From contig NZ_CP029562.1 in NCBI RefSeq assembly GCF_004136315.1, positions 5,727,501 through 5,791,500 on the forward strand: a stretch of DNA of 64,000 nt, given 5' to 3'. Each line of letters begins with the position of its first letter. Within the stretch, counting starts at the first letter, position 1. The DNA comes from Mesorhizobium sp. Pch-S (GTDB lineage: Bacteria; Pseudomonadota; Alphaproteobacteria; Rhizobiales; Rhizobiaceae). The notes beneath the pieces were generated by a model, which saw nothing but the letters and a program-made list of their open reading frames with translations, made no database searches and had not been told where the DNA came from. The position numbers and the translations under genes were made by a program. Positions 57,510 through 64,000 of this stretch are shown piece after piece.

Positions 57510-58463
57510 ATGGTGCAGGCGGTGCCTTTCCGTTCCGAGACGATCGAGACGGTTGCCGTTGTCGGCTCAGGGCTGATCGGCGGGACCTGGGCTGCCTATT
57601 TCCTGAGCCGTGGCCTCAAGGTACGCGCCCATGATCCCCAACCAGGCGCGGAAGCCCGGTTGTGCAGGACAGTCGACGATGCGCTTCGCGATCTGTCACA
57701 GCTGAAGCCTGTTGCCAGTGCTTGCGCCGACAAGCTGCTGTTTTTCGAGCGGCTCGAGGACACGCTGGCAGACTGCGACTACGTCCAGGAGAACGCGCCT
57801 GAAAAGCTCATGCTGAAGCAGGATCTGCTTGCCGAAATCGATGCCATCGCCGCGCCCGACGTGGTGATCGGCTCCAGCACGTCTTCATTCATCGCCAGTG
57901 AACTCCAGCTAAGGTGCAGGCACCCTGAGCGGGTGCTCGTCGCGCATCCATTCAACCCGCCGCATCTTGTTCCTCTCGTCGAACTGGTGAGGGGAACGGC
58001 AACGGCACAGGCGGCGCAGGACGCCGCTTACGCATTCATGGAACGCATCGGCAAGGTGCCGATCAAGGTGGCGCGGGAAGCGCCTGGGCATGTCGCGAAC
58101 CGCATGACGGCGGCGCTGTGGCGTGAGGCCGTGAACATCGTAGCCGAAGGTATAGCCAGCGTCGCTGACGTGGACAAGGCCATCCGCTACGGTCCTGGCT
58201 TGCGCTGGGCCATCGACGGCCCGCACATGCTCTATCATCTTGGTGGCGGCGAGGGCGGAATGGCCGCCTATCTGAAACATCTCGGCCCGGCGCAGGAAGC
58301 CCGATGGGCATCGCTCGGCGCACCAAAGCTCGATGCGGAAATTTGCGCGGCGCTCATTTCCGGGGTCGAGGAGGAAGCGGCCGGCCAGGACATCGAAGAG
58401 CTGTCCGCACGCCGTGACCGGTTGCTGATCGCCTTGCTGCGCACGCTGGAGGAGGCGGCATGA
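57510..58463 (+). CDS. L-carnitine dehydrogenase-like 3-hydroxyacid dehydrogenase
   Basis: The 317-residue protein is a 3-hydroxyacyl-CoA dehydrogenase-type enzyme: NAD-binding VAVVGSGLIGGTWAAYF (about 15-31), ENAPEKLMLKQDLLAEI, IGSSTSSF, HPFNPPHLVPLVELV and PGHVANRM, and the C-terminal RYGPGLRWAIDGP. These features match L-carnitine 3-dehydrogenases (LcdH) closely. The enzyme would oxidise a 3-hydroxy acid to a 3-keto acid with NAD+. The start at 57510 lies 1 base after the transaminase stop; a GTG at 57492 is also possible. Confidence 0.85.
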   Translation: MVQAVPFRSETIETVAVVGSGLIGGTWAAYFLSRGLKVRAHDPQPGAEARLCRTVDDALRDLSQLKPVASACADKLLFFERLEDTLADCDYVQENAPEKLMLKQDLLAEIDAIAAPDVVIGSSTSSFIASELQLRCRHPERVLVAHPFNPPHLVPLVELVRGTATAQAAQDAAYAFMERIGKVPIKVAREAPGHVANRMTAALWREAVNIVAEGIASVADVDKAIRYGPGLRWAIDGPHMLYHLGGGEGGMAAYLKHLGPAQEARWASLGAPKLDAEICAALISGVEEEAAGQDIEELSARRDRLLIALLRTLEEAA

Positions 58464-59284
58464 GCAGCATGACGATCATGCCGCGCATCATGGTTGCGCC
58501 GAACGGCGCCCGCCGCACCAAGGCCGATCATCCAAACCTGCCAATGGCTGCGGAAGAAATAGCGGCGAGTGCTGCAGCCTGCTTCGCTGCGGGGGCTGGT
58601 GCCATTCATCTTCACGTGCGCGATGCGGAGGGCCGGCATGTGCTCGACGCGAGTCTCTATCGGGAGGTCATCCGGCTGATCATCATGGCCGTGCCGGACA
58701 TGATGGTCCAGGTCACGACCGAAGCCGTAGGTCTTTACACCCCAGCACAGCAGATGGCGCTGGTACGCGATCTCAAACCGCATGCGATTTCCGCCGCTGT
58801 CCGCGAATTTGTTGCCGATGCCAGTGCTGAAGCGGCTGCCGCCGATTTCCATGGCTGGTGCGCTGACCACAACATCGCTGTGCAGCACATTCTCTATGAT
58901 GCCGCCGATGTTCTCCGGCTCGCTGATCTCATCAGGCGCGGCATCGTCCCGGACGCGGGGCTTTCGGTGCTTTATGTCCTGGGTCGCTATTCCACCGGGC
59001 AGGAGAGCAGTGCCAGTGATCTCGACCCGTTTCTGGAGGCCGCCTCGTCATTGCCGGTTCGGCCTGACTGGATGGTGTGCGCTTTCGGTCGGGGCGAGAC
59101 CGCGGCGCTTGCCGCGGCCATCGCCGCTGGCGGCAAGGTGCGTGTGGGGTTCGAGAACAGCCTGTGGAATGCAGACGGATCGACCGCTGCCTCCAATGAA
59201 GAGCGGGTAGCCGCGATCACTGCAATAGCCGCGCAGTTGGACGCTCGAAAGGACGTCGTGGAAGGAGGAGTCAAACGTGGCTGA
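58460..59284 (+). CDS. BKACE (beta-keto acid cleavage enzyme, DUF849)
   Basis: The 274-residue protein has the BKACE/DUF849 metal-binding motif IHLHVRDAEGRHVLD (about residues 48-62; two His ligands) and typical PDMMVQVTTEAVG and VRVGFENSLWNADG regions. BKACE enzymes condense a 3-keto acid with acetyl-CoA to yield acetoacetate and a new acyl-CoA, as in 3-keto-5-aminohexanoate or dehydrocarnitine breakdown. It follows the carnitine-dehydrogenase-like gene with a 4-base overlap, so the two likely act in sequence. Confidence 0.9.
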   Translation: MSSMTIMPRIMVAPNGARRTKADHPNLPMAAEEIAASAAACFAAGAGAIHLHVRDAEGRHVLDASLYREVIRLIIMAVPDMMVQVTTEAVGLYTPAQQMALVRDLKPHAISAAVREFVADASAEAAAADFHGWCADHNIAVQHILYDAADVLRLADLIRRGIVPDAGLSVLYVLGRYSTGQESSASDLDPFLEAASSLPVRPDWMVCAFGRGETAALAAAIAAGGKVRVGFENSLWNADGSTAASNEERVAAITAIAAQLDARKDVVEGGVKRG

Positions 59285-60188
59285 ACAGAGCGCCTATCGC
59301 ATTTTCGACGTTCGCCACGCAGGCAGGCAGATCCTCTCGCCGCATATGGCCCGTATCACCTTAGCCGGTGAGGATGTTGCTGCCATGGCGACCTTCGCGC
59401 CGGACCAGCGCATCAAACTTTTTTTCCCGCGAGCGGACGGCACATTGCCGGCAATCCCGAACCGACCGGACTGGTACGATATCTATCGCACAGTGCCACC
59501 GCGCGAGCGCGCGCCGATGCGCACTTACACAATACGATATCTGCGGGCCGACCGCTGCGAGGTCGATGTCGACTTCGTGCTGCACGGTGATAACGGGCCG
59601 GCGTCACGCTGGGCCCTCAATGCGCAAATAGGCGACCGCATCCAGATATCTGCGCCAAATGCGAATTACCGCGGCGAGGTTGGTGGCTATGAGTGGCAGC
59701 CGCCGGCGGGTGTCCGGCACATCCTGCTGCTTGCCGACGAAACCGCGTTGCCGGCGGCGGCCGGGATCCTGGAGGAACTGGCTGCGCTCGACGCGCCGCC
59801 GCGTGTCGATGCCTTCCTGGAGGTACCGGACGAGGCGGACAGGCTCGACCTGCCATCCTGGGATGGCCTCGATCTGCGCTGGCTGGTCCGCGAAGGTCGG
59901 GCAGGGCAGGTGCATGCCTATGGTGACAGAATGACAGCGGCCGCTAGTCAGGTTGAGCTGCCGCGCGATGTCGTGTCCGGTTCGAACGCAGAAACGCTGG
60001 TGGAACCCGATAGTGATGACCTGCTTTGGGATCGCGCTTCATCGGCATCCGGCAAATTCTACGCCTGGGTGGCTGGCGAAACCGGCGCGGTCAGCCGGAT
60101 CCGCACGGCGCTCGTCAAGGAGCGGGGCATCGATCGCCGGCTCGCGAACCTGATGGGGTACTGGAAGCTCGGCAGAGAACGCGAGTAG
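59277..60188 (+). CDS. Siderophore-interacting protein (ferric-siderophore reductase)
   Basis: The 303-residue FAD protein has the SIP pattern: RTYTIR (82-87), VLHGDNGPASRWA (101-113), LLADETALPAAAGILEEL (151-168), FYAWVAGE (261-268) and C-terminal GYWKLGRE (294-301). SIPs bind ferri-siderophores and reduce Fe(III) with NAD(P)H to release iron in the cytosol. It starts with a GTG after GGAGGAG and overlaps BKACE by 8 bases, so it is embedded in the catabolic operon rather than in the iron island. Confidence 0.92.
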   Translation: MAEQSAYRIFDVRHAGRQILSPHMARITLAGEDVAAMATFAPDQRIKLFFPRADGTLPAIPNRPDWYDIYRTVPPRERAPMRTYTIRYLRADRCEVDVDFVLHGDNGPASRWALNAQIGDRIQISAPNANYRGEVGGYEWQPPAGVRHILLLADETALPAAAGILEELAALDAPPRVDAFLEVPDEADRLDLPSWDGLDLRWLVREGRAGQVHAYGDRMTAAASQVELPRDVVSGSNAETLVEPDSDDLLWDRASSASGKFYAWVAGETGAVSRIRTALVKERGIDRRLANLMGYWKLGRERE

Positions 60189-60247
60189 CCGCGCCGGCTA
60201 GGCCTGCGCCATGCCCCGTCTCTCCTTTGTTCAATACGGAAGAAAAA

Positions 60248-61408
60248 ATGCAGAACGCTATAGCAGACCGCGCAAAGATCGACCTGGCGAACTGGCGGAC
60301 GAGACCGCACTCGTCCTGGGCGTTTCACAATGCCGCCGAGCTTGTGCCGACAGCTACCATTCGCGGGGCCCGGTTGCTGGAAAGCCCGGCGTGCGAACTG
60401 GGTGACTTCGGCGCCATCGAGGTCGACGATCTCGATGGGCAATCACGAAGCCTGCGCGAGTTCCTGGTAAGGAACCACACCGATGCCTTCGTCGTCATGC
60501 GTGGCGGCAAATTCATCGCGGAGTGGTGCGCGGACCACAACGACGCTGCCAAGCCACACCTCGTGTTCTCCGTTTCGAAGTCGATCACCGGCCTTCTCGC
60601 CGGAGTGCTGGCCGGAAACGGCACGCTGTCGCTGGAGGCTGTTGCCGGCGACTATGTTCCCGAAGCGATCGGTTCGGCCTACGGGGACGTGCCTGTGCGC
60701 GACCTGCTCAACATGCAGGTGAGCCTCGATTTCGACGAGATCTATCTCGACCGCAGCGGTGCCTTCGACCGCTACAGGCGAGCCATGCTGTGGAATCCCG
60801 AGCATAAGGACGAAGAGACGCCGGACCTCAAGAGCTTCCTGTGCACCTTGCCAAAGGCGTCGCATCCGCACGGTACGAGGCATGTCTATCGCTCACCCAA
60901 CACCGACATGGCTGCTCTGGTGATCGAGCGGGCCGCCGGTGAGCGGTTCGCCGAGCTCCTGAGCCGTTTTCTGTGGCAGCCGATGGGGGCACATACCGAT
61001 GCGCAGATCACGGTGGACAGGGCCGGAAATCCGCGTGCGTCCGGCGGTATTTCAATGACGGCGCGTGATCTCGCACGCGTCGGCGAACTGGTGCGTCAGG
61101 GCGGTAGCGGCGTGATTCCCGCGGATTGGGTGTCAGGTCTCTGGGAGGGTGGCGACCGCGCCATCTGGGCTGCCGGCGACCAGGCCGACTGTCTGCCGAT
61201 CGGCAGCTATCGAAACTACTGGTACGAGACCGGCACCGGTGAGTTGGCGGCGATGGGCATTCACGGCCAGTGGTTGTGGGTCGATCGGAAGACGGAAACG
61301 GTGATCGTCAGGCAATCGGCGGAAAGCCAACCGATCGACGAAGCGATGGATCAGGTGATGATCAAGCTGTTGAGGAAGGTCTCGTCATTCGGCCGGGATG
61401 CGGGCTAG
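60248..61408 (+). CDS. NylB-like serine amide hydrolase, copy 2
   Basis: The 386-residue protein has S-x-x-K at Ser108/Lys111 (FSVSKSITG), Tyr214 in VYRSPNTD, and an N-terminus RPHSSWAFHNAAELVPTA plus late GIHGQWLWVDRKTETVIV that closely match NylB (6-aminohexanoate-dimer hydrolase). It differs clearly from copy 1, so the two likely cut different bonds of the same kind of molecule. It is cytosolic, ends the operon and faces the GntR gene with a 5-base gap. Confidence 0.88.
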   Translation: MQNAIADRAKIDLANWRTRPHSSWAFHNAAELVPTATIRGARLLESPACELGDFGAIEVDDLDGQSRSLREFLVRNHTDAFVVMRGGKFIAEWCADHNDAAKPHLVFSVSKSITGLLAGVLAGNGTLSLEAVAGDYVPEAIGSAYGDVPVRDLLNMQVSLDFDEIYLDRSGAFDRYRRAMLWNPEHKDEETPDLKSFLCTLPKASHPHGTRHVYRSPNTDMAALVIERAAGERFAELLSRFLWQPMGAHTDAQITVDRAGNPRASGGISMTARDLARVGELVRQGGSGVIPADWVSGLWEGGDRAIWAAGDQADCLPIGSYRNYWYETGTGELAAMGIHGQWLWVDRKTETVIVRQSAESQPIDEAMDQVMIKLLRKVSSFGRDAG

Positions 61409-61413
61409 CGACC

Positions 61414-62106
61414 TCAGGCTTCAGGGAACCGGGCGTGCTTCAGCAGATGTTTATAGCCGTCATTGATGTCCCGGACGATGGCGGCGCGGGCACGCGCGCC
61501 GTCATGTTCCGCAATCGCCGCCACAGCCTCGTCGTGGTAGTCGATGTCGAGGATCGAGGCGAGATTGTCCTCGAAACCCGTGGTCAGGTTGCGCAGGAAC
61601 GGGCCGACCTGCATCCAAACGGTTTCAATTAGGAAGATCATCTGGTCGTTGCCGCAATGGCGATAGATCGAGAATTTGAAGTTGTAATTCTTGCGCAGGT
61701 AATCGTTGATGACGCCGGCCTGCGCCGCGTCGGTCAACTCGGCACAGTTGCGGCGTATCGTGCGCAGGGCATTGCCGTTGATGCGCTGCGCGGCAAGTTC
61801 GGTCGCCGAGCCCTCCAGGAGAGTACGGACGGCCGTCAGCTGGGAAAACCGTTCGGCCGAGATGACGGGCACTTCCATGCTGCCGTTGGGCAGGGGGCTC
61901 AGCGCCCTCAGCGCCTGCAGGCGCATGAAGGCGCTGCGTACCGGCATGTCGCTGGTCCCCAGTTCCTTGGCGACCTTTCGCGACGTCAGCTTCTGGCCGG
62001 GCGCAAACTGTCCCGACATCAGCGCACGGACGATTTCCAGATAGACTTTTTCATGCAGGGGGGCGGTGTCGACGGCAGTCAGTCCAAGTTGCATCTTTTC
62101 GGCCAT
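61414..62106 (-). CDS. GntR family regulator (FadR/FCD subfamily)
   Basis: The 230-residue protein has an N-terminal winged helix (LHEKVYLEIVRALMSGQFAPGQKLTSRKVAKELGTSDMPVRSAFMRL, residues about 17-63, cited for position) and a C-terminal FCD all-helical effector domain with metal-ligand candidates Asp and His (RKNYNFKFSIYRHCGN, DIDYHDEAVAAI). FCD regulators are usually repressors relieved by a catabolic substrate. It is the only regulator in the catabolic island and may act through the 17-bp operators, the local TTTGT-A-ACAAA repeat, or both. Confidence 0.9.
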   Translation of the reverse strand: MAEKMQLGLTAVDTAPLHEKVYLEIVRALMSGQFAPGQKLTSRKVAKELGTSDMPVRSAFMRLQALRALSPLPNGSMEVPVISAERFSQLTAVRTLLEGSATELAAQRINGNALRTIRRNCAELTDAAQAGVINDYLRKNYNFKFSIYRHCGNDQMIFLIETVWMQVGPFLRNLTTGFEDNLASILDIDYHDEAVAAIAEHDGARARAAIVRDINDGYKHLLKHARFPEA

Positions 62107-62463
62107 TGGCGGTGCGCTGCTTCAGCTTCTGAAATTCACGCATCTAGCTACAGTTTCAAATTGCCAGAGCCACAATGCGTGTCGATTGCGCTCAAGCGGT
62201 CGGCGGCCGAAGCTCGCATCATTTCAAGGACATAATGGCTGCTGATGCGACGTATCGCAAGCGCTGCGGTGGCACCTGCCGGCTTTTGCCGGAGACATGC
62301 ACATGATCTTGCCCGCCCAAGGATTGCGGCACGCAACCGCATCCTGACGTTGATGGATGTAAAGTGCGGTACGAGACCCGATTTTTGTAACAAATATGCT
62401 TTTCAGTTAAACAAAATCATGAAATAGTCATCATCAACAAAAAGGGTTTCCGAGGAGGGTGAT
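62107..62463. promoter_or_regulatory. Divergent intergenic region between GntR and the esterase genes
   Basis: This 357-base region has no convincing gene. Features are TGCGA-CGTA-TCGCA at 62246-62259 (half-sites like the 17-bp operator but with a shorter spacer), a perfect TTTGT-A-ACAAA repeat at 62384-62394 resembling FCD-GntR sites (TTGT-N-ACAA), an AT-rich stretch 62380-62445 that likely holds the esterase promoter, and a GAGGAGGG ribosome-binding site before 62464. Confidence 0.5.
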
Positions 62464-63315
62464 ATGCGAAACGTCCAGGGCCATGGCAAAAAGCTCTCCT
62501 ATTACGATTTCGGGCACACCACCGTTTACGCATCGCGTTACGACCAGCGCTTCGCCTACTGCGCTTATGTCCCGCACGATTACGAAGAGGACGGAGAGAA
62601 GACTTATCCGCTTGCCGTGATCGTGCACGGCACCGAACGCGGCATGGAGGCCTATCGCAACGCTTTCGCCGACTTCGCCGAAGCCAATGGTGTCATCGTT
62701 CTGGCGCCGCTTTTTCCGACCAGTATCTGTTTTCCGGGCGATCTGTCGTCCTACAAGATGCTGCGCCATGGCGACCTGCACTACGACGCCGTCATGCTCG
62801 ACATGATCGAGGAGATGCGTGAGCGCTATCGCATCGAAGGCGAGCGCGTGATGATGTATGGCTTCTCCGGCGGCGGGCATTTCACCCACCGCTTCCTGTT
62901 CCTGCATCCCGAACGTCTGCTTGCCGCCTCTATCGGCGCACCGGGCGTGGTGACATTGCTCGATTTCGACAATGACTTCTGGGTCGGCGTGCGCGATTTC
63001 GAGAGAGCTTTCGGCAAGAAGATCGACCTCGAGGCGATGCGCAAAGTCGCGGTGCAGATGGTGATCGGCGGCGATGATCTGCAGACCTGGGAGATCACCA
63101 TCAACAAGGATGACGCCTGGTGGATGCCGGGCGCCGACCTTGCCGGCGCCACCCGAAACGATCGCATGCGTGCGCTGAAAGCGAGCTTCGAGAAGCACGG
63201 CATTGCAGTTCAGCACGACATCGTGCCGGGGATCACGCATGACGACCTGCAGCTCGTGCCCAAGGTCAAGGAATTCTTCGCCCGGACGCTGAAACAGAAC
63301 TCGGCGTCCAGCTAG
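62464..63315 (+). CDS. Alpha/beta hydrolase (esterase) family protein
   Basis: The 283-residue protein has an alpha/beta hydrolase pattern: YPLAVIVHGTERG with an oxyanion-type HG motif (residues 55-56), nucleophile elbow YGFSGGGHF with Ser135, and a late His in GITHDDLQLVP. It resembles poly(3-hydroxybutyrate) depolymerase-like or feruloyl-esterase-like single-domain hydrolases. No signal peptide is seen. A strong GAGGAGGG site precedes the ATG. It lies before a second peptide-binding protein, suggesting a second uptake-and-cleavage unit. Confidence 0.8.
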   Translation: MRNVQGHGKKLSYYDFGHTTVYASRYDQRFAYCAYVPHDYEEDGEKTYPLAVIVHGTERGMEAYRNAFADFAEANGVIVLAPLFPTSICFPGDLSSYKMLRHGDLHYDAVMLDMIEEMRERYRIEGERVMMYGFSGGGHFTHRFLFLHPERLLAASIGAPGVVTLLDFDNDFWVGVRDFERAFGKKIDLEAMRKVAVQMVIGGDDLQTWEITINKDDAWWMPGADLAGATRNDRMRALKASFEKHGIAVQHDIVPGITHDDLQLVPKVKEFFARTLKQNSASS

Positions 63316-63412
63316 AGCGTTTTGTAGCCAAGTGGGATCACTTGGCGTTACAAAAATGCGGTGAAAACAAAAGCTTAGAACGTTTACGCGTTTCCGTGAA
63401 AAACGGAAACGC
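63316..63412. repeat. Mosaic intergenic repeat with two hairpins
   Basis: The region after the esterase gene holds CCAAGTG-GGAT-CACTTGG (63328-63345) at the tip of a longer imperfect hairpin with T- and A-rich arms, then GCGTTTCCGT and ACGGAAACGC arms around GAAAA (63388-63412). The second part is also present, slightly degraded, at 9642-9666. Similar mosaic repeats are widespread between genes in Hyphomicrobiales. The first hairpin may also terminate the esterase transcript. Confidence 0.65.
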
Positions 63413-63452
63413 TCCAAGAACGAACACAATTCGTCAGCTGGAGAACAAAAGA

Positions 63453-64000
63453 ATGGGAACAGCTTTGTTAATGGGAAGACGGGAAGTCCTCAAGGCGATG
63501 GCGATCACGCTCATGGCCAGCGTTGCCTTGCCTGCGATGGCCGAGGAGGCGCCAAGGAAGGGTGGCACGCTCAATGTCCGCCTGAATGCCGATATCCGGG
63601 CCACCAACGGCATCCAGCGTGATGCCAACACCGACACGGTCATGCACCAGATCTTCGAAACCCTCGTCGGCTACCGCACCGACCTGTCGATCGGGCCGGT
63701 TCTGGCCGAGAGCTGGAAAGTGTCCGAGGACGGCAAGACCTATACCTTCACGCTGCGGGAGGGCGCCGTGTACCACAATGGCGATAAAGTCATCGCCGCC
63801 GACGTGAAATGGAACTGGGAGCGTCGGATGGATCCGGCCAACGAATGGTTGTTCGTCACCAGTTTCGATGGCACCCAGGGGCTCAAGGTCGAATCCGTCG
63901 AGGCGGTCGACGAGCGTAATGTCACCTTCAAGCTCAATGCGCCCAACGCGCTCTTTCTGCCATTGTTGGCCGGCGTTCAGGCCAACATCTGGGTCGCAAG
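63453..64000 (+). CDS. ABC transporter substrate-binding protein, peptide type (partial)
   Basis: The frame starts at the ATG 63453 and runs off the window. The 182 visible residues have a signal-type N-terminus with a twin-arginine-like GRREVLKAMAITLMAS (residues 8-23) and cleavage near AMA-EE, then GGTLNVRLNADIRATNG and LAESWKVSEDGKTYTFTLREG, typical of family 5 peptide-binding proteins. It is a second, distinct binding protein of the same family as that at 45249. Permease genes are expected beyond the window. Confidence 0.88.
   Translation, partial: MGTALLMGRREVLKAMAITLMASVALPAMAEEAPRKGGTLNVRLNADIRATNGIQRDANTDTVMHQIFETLVGYRTDLSIGPVLAESWKVSEDGKTYTFTLREGAVYHNGDKVIAADVKWNWERRMDPANEWLFVTSFDGTQGLKVESVEAVDERNVTFKLNAPNALFLPLLAGVQANIWVA

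Noticed and set aside
62246..62259. TGCGA-CGTA-TCGCA as a fourth copy of the island operator
   Set aside because: The half-sites are similar but the spacing is three bases shorter, so it was not counted as the same operator.

Overview
The window is GC-rich alphaproteobacterial chromosome, most likely Hyphomicrobiales near Mesorhizobium or Aminobacter. The evidence is gene order and fusions: pyrG to kdsA, dodecin, eno, ftsB, a pdhABC-lpd operon whose E1-beta carries its own lipoyl domain, fused ispDF, dusB(nifR3)-ntrBC-ntrYX, and dat-hfq-hflX-mazG. The genus is an inference. No rRNA, tRNA, IS element, phage gene or CRISPR array was seen.

Positions 1-32,000 are mostly conserved core: CTP synthase end, KDO-8-phosphate synthase (interrupted by a one-base frameshift), enolase, a septum initiator, pyruvate dehydrogenase, lipoyl synthase, a RatA/COQ10-like protein, isoprenoid IspDF, the nitrogen two-component systems, Hfq, HflX, MazG and an aromatic aminotransferase. 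A few accessory genes are scattered among them: an NCS1 permease, a TSUP transporter, VOC proteins and a 2OG-Fe(II) oxygenase.

Positions 32,300-35,000 hold a 49-residue membrane peptide, a shortened luciferase-like monooxygenase and a flavoprotein. Positions 35,100-44,950 are an iron-uptake island. On the minus strand are a TonB-dependent receptor (split by a frameshift), a DUF2946-like protein and a PepSY membrane protein. Divergent to these are an AraC regulator and an IrtA/IrtB-like pair, which are exporter-fold ABC importers with a siderophore-interacting reductase domain fused to the first subunit. Two 15-bp TGA-N9-TCA sites, matching the rhizobial RirA iron-responsive operator, sit before the receptor and before irtA. 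No siderophore synthesis genes are present, so uptake of a foreign siderophore is likely.

Positions 45,000-64,000 are an unusual catabolic island: a peptide/opine-type ABC transporter, two NylB-like amide hydrolases, a polyamine-type binding protein without a permease, an HSL-type esterase, a MOSC-FNR-ferredoxin fusion that looks like a self-contained mARC/YcbX reductase for N-hydroxylated compounds, a class III transaminase, an L-carnitine-dehydrogenase-like enzyme, a beta-keto acid cleavage enzyme, a second siderophore-interacting ferric reductase, a GntR regulator, another esterase and the start of a second peptide-binding protein. Three near-identical 17-bp palindromes (TGCGAT-N5-ATCGCA) precede three transcription units of this island and define a likely local regulon. 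My working hypothesis is that the island imports and dismantles an N-hydroxylated, amide- or ester-linked amine, possibly a hydroxamate siderophore. The function is not proven by sequence.
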